Of a stretch of DNA of 64,000 nt, positions 58,465 through 64,000 are shown piece by piece. Under the pieces are notes generated by a model. The model was not told where the DNA came from. It searched no databases and worked only from the letters and a program-made list of their open reading frames with translations. Source of the DNA: Actinoplanes sp. NBC_00393. GTDB taxonomy: Bacteria; Actinomycetota; Actinomycetes; Mycobacteriales; Micromonosporaceae. The stretch is from positions 3,934,501-3,998,500 of the forward strand of contig NZ_CP107942.1 of NCBI RefSeq assembly GCF_036053395.1. The letters are read 5' to 3'. The position numbers and the translations under genes are program-made. How positions within the stretch are numbered: the stretch's first letter is position 1; the number at the start of each line of letters is the position of its first letter.

Positions 58465-59904
58465 TCAGTGGCCGGAGTCCGGCGCGGCCGCCCGGGGCAG
58501 CAACAGCATCAGGCCGGCCGCCACGACGTAGAGCACGACCTGCCAGCTCAGCACGCTGCCGAACGCGTCGCTGAACACCTGAAGGCGGTCCGGCGCGCTG
58601 TCGACCGCGAGGAAGAACACGGTGCCCAGGACGGCGACGCCGGCGGCGCCGCCGATCTGCGTGACGGTGGAGAGCACCCCGCCGGCGGCGCCCGCGTCAC
58701 GGCCCGGCACACCGGCGAGGATGACATTGACCAGGATCGGCGCGGTCAGCCCCAGCCCGAGCCCGCCGGCGAACAGGGCGAGCGCCAGCATGGCGTACCC
58801 GGGGTCCTGTCCGTCGCGGACCAGCCACGACAGCATCGCCTGGGAAGCGGCGAGCAGGAGCGAGCCGGTCACCGCGAGGGCCCGCCCGGCCCGGGCAGCC
58901 AGCGCGACACCGAGGCCGGAGGTGAGGACGGAGCCGATGGCGTACGGCAGGATCACCAGACCGGTCTGCCAGGCGCTGCGGCCGGTGCCGGCCTGCAGGT
59001 AGATCGACAGGGTGAGGAAGAACGCCGCGATGGCGCCGAAGAAGAACAACGCGGCGGCGAGGCCGGCGGCGAAGCTGCGGATTTGAAGCAGCGCGGGGTC
59101 CAGCAGCGGCTGCCCGCCGCGGGCGGCGAGGCGGGCCTCGGCAGCCAGGAAGGCGAGCAGCACCACGACACCGGCCGCGATCAGCGCGAACCCCCACCAC
59201 GGCCAGCCCCAGACCCGGCCCTGGACGAGCGGGAGAAGGATCAGCAGGACCGCCCCGGTCACGGTGACCGCGCCCCGCAGGTCCAGTCTGGTCCGCTCGC
59301 CGCCGGTCGACTCGGGCAGCACCCGGGCGCCCAGGGCGAGCGCGATCAGCCCGATCGGCACGTTGATCCAAAAGATGGTCCGCCAGCCCAGGCCGAACAG
59401 GTCCGCGTCCACCAGGAATCCACCGAGCAGCGGGCCGGCCACCGAGGCCAGGCTCAGCACCGCGCCGTACGCGCCGAACGCCCGGGCCCGGCCGGCGGCG
59501 TCGAACGACGAGCGGATGATGCCGAACACCTGCGGAACCATCACCCCGGCCGCCAGGCCCTGCAGCGCCCGGGTGGCGATCAGCATGGCCGGACCGGTCG
59601 CCAGCGCGCACAGCGCCGACGCGGCCACGAAACCGGCCAGGCCGGCCAGGAAGATGCGGCGCCGGCCGTAGCTGTCGCCGATGCGGCCGCCGGTGATCAG
59701 GGCCGAGCCCAGCGCGAGGGTGTAAGCGGCCAGCGTCCACTGCAGCTGCGCCTCGCTCGCGCCGAGGTCGGCGGCCAGCGCGGGTGCGGCGACGACCACG
59801 ATCGTCGCGTCGAGCAGATCCATGAAGTCGGCGAACAGGACCACCGCCAAGGCGATGCCGGCGGAGCGTCCCGCCCGTTGCAGCGGTGCTGGTGATGTCG
59901 TCAT
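58465..59904 (-). CDS. MFS drug-efflux transporter, EmrB/QacA type (14 helices)
   Basis: 479 residues. DHA2-type motifs: FADFMDLLDATIVVVAAPAL (motif D1), LITGGRIGDSYGRRRIFLAG (motif A), ALQGLAAGVMVPQVFG, and GPLLGGFLVDADLFGLGWRTIFWINVPIG (motif C). It exports drugs or toxic compounds with protons. ATG 59904 starts it; the first 25 codons of the longer frame (from 59979) cross the operator. It is divergent from a WYL regulator and separated by the inverted repeat at 59922-59950. Confidence 0.93.
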   Translation of the reverse strand: MTTSPAPLQRAGRSAGIALAVVLFADFMDLLDATIVVVAAPALAADLGASEAQLQWTLAAYTLALGSALITGGRIGDSYGRRRIFLAGLAGFVAASALCALATGPAMLIATRALQGLAAGVMVPQVFGIIRSSFDAAGRARAFGAYGAVLSLASVAGPLLGGFLVDADLFGLGWRTIFWINVPIGLIALALGARVLPESTGGERTRLDLRGAVTVTGAVLLILLPLVQGRVWGWPWWGFALIAAGVVVLLAFLAAEARLAARGGQPLLDPALLQIRSFAAGLAAALFFFGAIAAFFLTLSIYLQAGTGRSAWQTGLVILPYAIGSVLTSGLGVALAARAGRALAVTGSLLLAASQAMLSWLVRDGQDPGYAMLALALFAGGLGLGLTAPILVNVILAGVPGRDAGAAGGVLSTVTQIGGAAGVAVLGTVFFLAVDSAPDRLQVFSDAFGSVLSWQVVLYVVAAGLMLLLPRAAAPDSGH

Positions 59905-59921
59905 ACCGGGCACGCTGACAC

Positions 59922-59950
59922 CGGTACCGGACACCGGATGTCCGGTACCG
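59922..59950. promoter_or_regulatory. 12 bp-arm inverted repeat, candidate WYL operator
   Basis: CGGTACCGGACA, five-base spacer, TGTCCGGTACCG: perfect arms between the divergent MFS (59904) and WYL regulator (59967). Core GGAC-N7-GTCC equals that at 7340-7360. Confidence 0.8.
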
Positions 59951-59966
59951 ACGGCAGCATGGTGCC

Positions 59967-60953
59967 GTGGCCACGACATCGGAGCGCATCCTGAAGCTGC
60001 TGTCCCTGCTGGCGTCGCGCCGCGAGTGGAGCGGCGACGAACTCGCCGCCCGCGCCGGGGTGAGCACGCGCACCATCCGGCGCGACATCGAGGCGCTGCG
60101 CGAACTCGGCTACCCGGTGCTGACGACCAAGGGTCCGGACGGCGGGTACCGGCTCGGCGCCGGCACCACGCTGCCGCCGTTGATGTTCGACGACGACCAG
60201 GCGGTCGCCGTCGCGCTGGCGTTGCAGACGGCGCCGGCCACCGTGTTCGGCCTCAGCGACGCCGCGGCCCGGGCGCTGGAGACCATCCAGCAGGTCATGC
60301 CCGCCCGGCTGCGGGCCGAGATCGACGCGCTGCGCATCACCCGGCTGCGCAACTGGTGGGAGTTCGCCGCCCCGCCGATCGACGCGGGCGCCCTCAAGGC
60401 GGTCGGCAACGCCGTACGCAAAGGTCATCTGCTGCTCTTCGACTACCTGCGGCCCGACGGCACGCGACCCGAACCGCGCGACGCTGATTTCGTGCCGCCG
60501 CTCCGGGTCGAACCGCACCACCTGGTGTTGTGGGCGGGCCGGTGGTATCTGGTCGCCTACGAGCCGGCCAGCGGCTCCTGGCCGATCTACCGCGTCGACC
60601 GCATCCACGCCCACACGCCGACCGGCCGGCCCTTCACCCGCCGGGACCTGCCCGGCGGCAGTGTCGCCAACCACGTCATGAACAGCTACGACCGCGGCGA
60701 CACCCGGCCCGACTGGCAGTGCGTCGGCACCGCGCGGATGGACCTGCCGCCGGAGATCGTGGCCCGCTGGGCTCCCGGCGGATCAGTGGTCGAGTACGTC
60801 GGTCCCGCTCAGGCGCGGATCACGCTGGGCGCCTGGTCGTGGGCCGGCATCGCGGGCATCCTCGCCACCTTCGACGCCGACATCGACGTCATCGAACCGG
60901 CTGAACTGCGCGACGCCTGCCGCGCCCTGGCACGAAGACTTTCGAAGGCGTGA
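59967..60953 (+). CDS. YafY-type WYL transcriptional regulator (paralogue of 6371-7318)
   Basis: 328 residues. HTH at 1-60 (ERILKLLSLLASRREWSGDELAARAGVSTRTIRRD), WYL domain with GRWYLVAYE near residue 193 and IYRVDRIH. Like its paralogue at 6371-7318 it has no extra effector domain. GTG 59967. It diverges from the efflux pump with the inverted repeat between, so it probably represses the pump until a ligand is sensed. Confidence 0.92.
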   Translation: MATTSERILKLLSLLASRREWSGDELAARAGVSTRTIRRDIEALRELGYPVLTTKGPDGGYRLGAGTTLPPLMFDDDQAVAVALALQTAPATVFGLSDAAARALETIQQVMPARLRAEIDALRITRLRNWWEFAAPPIDAGALKAVGNAVRKGHLLLFDYLRPDGTRPEPRDADFVPPLRVEPHHLVLWAGRWYLVAYEPASGSWPIYRVDRIHAHTPTGRPFTRRDLPGGSVANHVMNSYDRGDTRPDWQCVGTARMDLPPEIVARWAPGGSVVEYVGPAQARITLGAWSWAGIAGILATFDADIDVIEPAELRDACRALARRLSKA

Positions 60954-61020
60954 GGCGCGCAACGACAGGATGATCACGGCTCCGGGCCGGGCCACGCTTC
61001 GAGCGGAACGCTGCTCCTGC

Positions 61021-62226
61021 TCAGTTCTCCGGGCGCAGGGCGGGCGCATCGGCTTCCTCGGTCTGCGGCCCGGCCGGGCGGCCGGCGCGGCGCAGGAGGA
61101 GGGCGCCGGTCAGGGCGGCCAGCAGCTGGCCGGCGGCGATCACGCCCAGCAGCAGGGCCGGGCCGGCGGTGGAGAGCAGGCCGCCCACGGCGGCGCCGGC
61201 GGCGGCTGAGGTGACCTTGATGCCGGCGCCGAGGGTGAAGACCTGGGTGCGGATCTCGGGTGGGGACTCGCGGTCGCGGATCGAGAACAGGGCCACCGTG
61301 GTCGGTCCCATCAGCAGCCCGGCCACGGCGATCAGCGGCCACAGGCCGGGCAGGAACGCGACGAGCAGGAACGGTACGGCCATCGCCGCGATGCAGATCA
61401 GCAGGGTGCGGACCGGACGGCGGTGCACGACCGTGATCCGGGTGGTCAGCAGCGAACCGACCAGGCTGCCGGCGGCGCCCACTGCCATGATCAGGCCGGT
61501 CAGGGGCGGGTCGTGGCGGGCGGTGGCGATCGCGGCGGCGGCCAGGGGCAGCGCCCCGAAACCGAACTGGCTGAGCCCGGTGGCCGCGGTCGCCGCGCCC
61601 AGCCGTGGCCTGCTGACCATCACCGCGAAGGCGGCCAGTGGCCGTTTCGGGCGCGTCGCGCGTACCTCGGAGGGGCGTGCCCCCAAGGGCAGGGTGAGAA
61701 ACGCCGCGGCACCCAGCAGGGCGAACCCGCCCAGGGTGACCAGTGACCAGGCCGCTCCGGCGAAGCCGGCGACCAGCGCGGCGAGCGCCGGGCCGGCGAT
61801 GCCCGCCACCGAGTAGGTGGTGGCGTCGAAGCCGAACGCGCGTCCCAGGTTGCCGGGGACCAGCTCGCGCAACAGGCTGCTCAGGCCGCCGAACAGCAGC
61901 GGCGCGAGGCATCCGCCGGCGAACAGCAGGATGGCGGCCGCCCAGGTCGCGGGGCCGATCAGCAGCGCGGAGCCGGTCAGTGCCAGCGCGTAGGCGACGA
62001 AGGCGGCCAGATAGAGCGGTTTGCGGCGGCGGGCCCGGTCGGCGGCGGCGCCGGCCAGCGGGGCGGCGGCCACGTGCGGGACCATCAACGCCGCGACCAG
62101 CAGCCCGCCGACCCCGGCATGGCCGGTCTGCTCGATGGCGAGCAGCACGATCGACACCCGGGCGCCCTCGTCGGCGAGGCGGGCACCGATCGCGGCCGAC
62201 AGGTATCGCGTCAGGACCGGTAGCAC
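61021..62226 (-). CDS. MFS transporter, 12 helices
   Basis: 401 residues. MFS pattern with an amino-terminal RYLSAAIGARLADEGARVSIVLLA, motif A-like DRARRRKPLYLAAF, and a second half beginning HRRPVRTLLICIAAMAVP. It resembles the MFS_1/EntS-type exporters (LRELVPGNLGRAFGFDATTYSVAGIAGPALAALV is characteristic). Substrate unknown. GTG 62226 with AAGG eight bases upstream. Divergent from the GAF-SpoIIE phosphatase gene. Confidence 0.88.
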   Translation of the reverse strand: MLPVLTRYLSAAIGARLADEGARVSIVLLAIEQTGHAGVGGLLVAALMVPHVAAAPLAGAAADRARRRKPLYLAAFVAYALALTGSALLIGPATWAAAILLFAGGCLAPLLFGGLSSLLRELVPGNLGRAFGFDATTYSVAGIAGPALAALVAGFAGAAWSLVTLGGFALLGAAAFLTLPLGARPSEVRATRPKRPLAAFAVMVSRPRLGAATAATGLSQFGFGALPLAAAAIATARHDPPLTGLIMAVGAAGSLVGSLLTTRITVVHRRPVRTLLICIAAMAVPFLLVAFLPGLWPLIAVAGLLMGPTTVALFSIRDRESPPEIRTQVFTLGAGIKVTSAAAGAAVGGLLSTAGPALLLGVIAAGQLLAALTGALLLRRAGRPAGPQTEEADAPALRPEN

Positions 62227-62301
62227 GTAGGGCACCTTACCCGAGCAGCCGGTTCCCCGCCGGGCGCATGAGCCGGCCCTCCATTGGGGAAGATGAGGGC
62301 G

Positions 62302-63468
62302 ATGTCCGCGTCGATGGAGGCCGTGCGACGGCTCATGGATCTGCGGCACCGCGGGCGGGCCGAGGATCTGCCGCAGGTGCTGGCCGAGGCCGCGCCGCTG
62401 CTCGACGCGGAAGCCGTCACCGTCCTGCTCGTCGACTACGGGCAGGAGGCGCTGCACCCGTTGCGCGGGACCGTGCTCGACACCGCCACCACGCTGGCGG
62501 TGGAGGACACCCTCGCCGGGCGGGCCTTCACCACCGCGCGGCACCAGTGGAACGACGACGGGATGCTGTGGCTGCCGCTGCTGCACGGCGCCGAACGGCT
62601 CGGCGTGCTGGAGTTCCGGGTCAAGGCTCCTCCCCCGCTTCCCGTGCAGCACGACCTCGAGGTGATCGCCGCCCTGGTCGCCGAGCTGATCGCCAGCCGG
62701 CGATTCTACGGCGACGCGGTCGAGCACACCCGGCGGCGGATGCCGATGCAGCTGGCCGCGGAGATCATCTGGAATCAGCTGCCGCCGCTCACCTTCGCGG
62801 TCGACGGCACCATGGTCACCGCCGTGCTCGAACCCTGCTACGAGGTCGGCGGCGACGCCTTCGACTACGCGGCCAACGGTGACGTCCTGCACGTGGCGCT
62901 CTTCGACACGGTCGGGCACGGGATCAGCGCGAGCGCGCTGACCACCCTGACGTTGAACACATACCGTAACGCCCGCCGGTCCGGGCTCTCCCTGCTCGAC
63001 ACCTGCCGGTCGATCGACAAGTGGATCCGCGCCCAGTATCCGGGCGCCTTCGTCACCGCACTGGTGGCCGAACTCGACATCGCGACCGGCGCGTACCGGC
63101 GGATCAGCGCCGGTCACCCGGCCGAGCTGTTCCTGCGTGACGGCCGGGCCCTGCCCATGCTGCCCACGCCCAACGCGCTGCCGCTCGGCCTCGGCCACAT
63201 GCTGCGCCGCGTCCCGCAGGTGATCGAGGTGCAACTGGAACCGGGGGACGCGCTGGTCCTCTACACCGACGGCATCACCGAGGCCCGGGACGCCTCCGGC
63301 ACGCTGTTCGGCGTGGAACAGCTCAGCGAATTCATGCTGCGCACCCTGGGCGCCGGCATTCCGGCGCCGGAGACGATGCGCCGGCTCATCCAGACGATCG
63401 TCTCCTACGAACAGGGTGAACTGCGCGACGACGCGACCGCCGCGATGCTGCAGTGGCGCCGGCACTGA
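62302..63468 (+). CDS. GAF-domain PP2C/SpoIIE-type phosphatase
   Basis: 388 residues. A GAF-like sensor (about 20-145: [41 protein letters not shown]) followed by a SpoIIE phosphatase domain (about 160-388) with [49 protein letters not shown] and RDDATAAML. These metal-binding Asp residues are intact. It would dephosphorylate an RsbV-type STAS protein. ATG 62302 (two in-frame starts upstream, TTG 62284 and ATG 62293) is preceded by GGGGAAG. It could act on STAS proteins, but the one at 37922 has no phospho-Ser. Confidence 0.9.
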   Translation: MSASMEAVRRLMDLRHRGRAEDLPQVLAEAAPLLDAEAVTVLLVDYGQEALHPLRGTVLDTATTLAVEDTLAGRAFTTARHQWNDDGMLWLPLLHGAERLGVLEFRVKAPPPLPVQHDLEVIAALVAELIASRRFYGDAVEHTRRRMPMQLAAEIIWNQLPPLTFAVDGTMVTAVLEPCYEVGGDAFDYAANGDVLHVALFDTVGHGISASALTTLTLNTYRNARRSGLSLLDTCRSIDKWIRAQYPGAFVTALVAELDIATGAYRRISAGHPAELFLRDGRALPMLPTPNALPLGLGHMLRRVPQVIEVQLEPGDALVLYTDGITEARDASGTLFGVEQLSEFMLRTLGAGIPAPETMRRLIQTIVSYEQGELRDDATAAMLQWRRH

Positions 63469-63493
63469 CCGGGCATGCGCGGGGGCGTGAAAA

Positions 63494-63513
63494 CGTTGTG
63501 CCTGTCGACAACG
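63494..63513. promoter_or_regulatory. Inverted repeat CGTTGT-N8-ACAACG
   Basis: It lies 17 bases before the msrA ATG and behind the SpoIIE phosphatase. Likely regulatory, but the type is unknown; it could also help terminate the upstream message. Confidence 0.35.
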
Positions 63514-63530
63514 AAAGAAGGTGCGGCACT

Positions 63531-64000
63531 ATGAGCACGCAGAAGGCCATCCTGGCCGGTGGCTGTTTCTGGGGCATGCAGGACCTGATCCGCAAGCGCC
63601 CCGGCGTGGTCTCCACCCGGGTCGGCTACACCGGCGGCCAGGTGGAGAACGCGACGTACCGCAACCACGCGGGCCACGCCGAGGCCATCGAGATCGTCTA
63701 CGACCCGGCGGTCACCTCGTACCGGGATCTGCTCGAGTTCTTCTTCCAGATCCACGACCCGAGCACGGTCAACCGCCAGGGCAACGACATCGGTACGAGC
63801 TACCGCTCGGCGATCTTCTACGAGAGCGACGAGCAGAAGCAGGTCGCCGAGGACACCATCGCCGACGTCGACGCGTCCGGCCTGTGGCCCGGCAAGGTCG
63901 TCACCGAGGTGACCGCGGCCGGCCCGTTCTGGGAGGCCGAGCCGGAGCACCAGGACTACCTGGAGCGCATCCCGAACGGCTACACCTGCCACTTCCCCCG
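63531..64000 (+). CDS. msrA: Peptide-methionine (S)-S-oxide reductase, 3' end cut by window
   Basis: MsrA repairs oxidised methionine. The first 156 residues are present: catalytic Cys12 in [13 protein letters not shown], then [48 protein letters not shown] and HQDYL, all strongly conserved in MsrA. The stop lies past base 64000, so the carboxy end (with any resolving Cys) is not seen. RBS GAAGG lies 11 bases upstream of ATG 63531. It starts 62 bases after the SpoIIE phosphatase. Confidence 0.95.
   Translation, partial: MSTQKAILAGGCFWGMQDLIRKRPGVVSTRVGYTGGQVENATYRNHAGHAEAIEIVYDPAVTSYRDLLEFFFQIHDPSTVNRQGNDIGTSYRSAIFYESDEQKQVAEDTIADVDASGLWPGKVVTEVTAAGPFWEAEPEHQDYLERIPNGYTCHFP

Noticed and set aside
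61021..63465. 814-codon minus frame as one long transporter
   Set aside because: Only its last 401 codons are MFS; the rest is the antisense of the SpoIIE phosphatase gene.

Overview
The window is very GC-rich (about 70 percent) with strong third-position G/C bias, GTG and TTG starts, many 1-8 bp gene overlaps, ECF sigma factors, WYL, TetR, GntR and Rrf2 regulators, partner-switching proteins and a CebR-type cellulose operator. This is typical of a filamentous actinomycete. The style (secreted GH12-CBM2 cellulase, vWA/substrate-binding pair, many small regulator-target couples) suggests Micromonosporaceae such as Actinoplanes, but this is inferred from gene content and no 16S or other marker is present. 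It looks like ordinary accessory chromosome: no rRNA, tRNA, CRISPR array, insertion sequence or prophage was seen.

Layout. 1-6.4 kb: a peptide-type ABC importer (binding protein, permease, a permease-ATPase fusion, second ATPase) read leftwards, with a GntR/FCD regulator divergent from it and palindromes between them. 6.4-8.5 kb: WYL regulator divergent from an epoxide hydrolase. 8.5-11.5 kb: membrane Ser/Thr kinase divergent from a Kelch lipoprotein. 11.5-14.7 kb: DHFR-like reductase, TetR with twin operators, alpha/beta hydrolase and two small membrane or stress-type proteins. 14.6-18.3 kb: SDR oxidoreductase, Rrf2 regulator, NIPSNAP protein, PAP2 phosphatase and Bax-inhibitor-1 protein, with convergent genes overlapping at their 3' ends. 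18.4-21.6 kb: a membrane-anchored substrate-binding/vWA protein translationally coupled to a second solute-binding protein, with no permease. 21.6-25 kb: FAD monooxygenase/TetR pair and an MHS-type transporter. 25-27 kb: two tandem paralogous membrane proteins of unknown function. 27-29.3 kb: phosphoesterase and a GH12-CBM2 cellulase under a perfect CebR box.

29.3-33.6 kb: a leftward operon of ABC ATPase, ABC permease, histidine kinase, response regulator and ATP-grasp ligase. 33.7-38.3 kb: NmrA-like reductase, then a three-PAS hybrid histidine kinase followed by a STAS-HATPase fusion and a STAS protein whose phospho-acceptor serine is replaced by alanine. 38.3-43.2 kb: BCCT transporter, secreted LIP-type lipase, Na+/H+ antiporter and short adenylate kinase. 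43.2-50.4 kb: GAF-LuxR regulator, a second SDR of the same subfamily, a large TPM-domain membrane protein, a KstD-like dehydrogenase with a TetR, and a lone cyclic-nucleotide-binding domain. 50.4-53.9 kb: a subtilisin-CAP fusion protease, a decayed cytochrome P450 start, and an NlpC/P60-like protein with five internal repeats. 54-58.5 kb: ECF sigma/anti-sigma/ABC exporter operon ending in a 43-residue membrane peptide. 58.5-64 kb: drug-efflux MFS divergent from a second WYL regulator, another MFS, a GAF-SpoIIE phosphatase and msrA (cut by the window end).

The most notable signals are: a shared GGAC-N7-GTCC inverted repeat in the divergent promoters of both WYL regulators; the partner-switching module with a non-phosphorylatable STAS protein; the permease-less vWA/binding-protein pair; the paralogous membrane pair at 25.2-27.0 kb; and the cytosolic-looking NlpC/P60 five-repeat protein.
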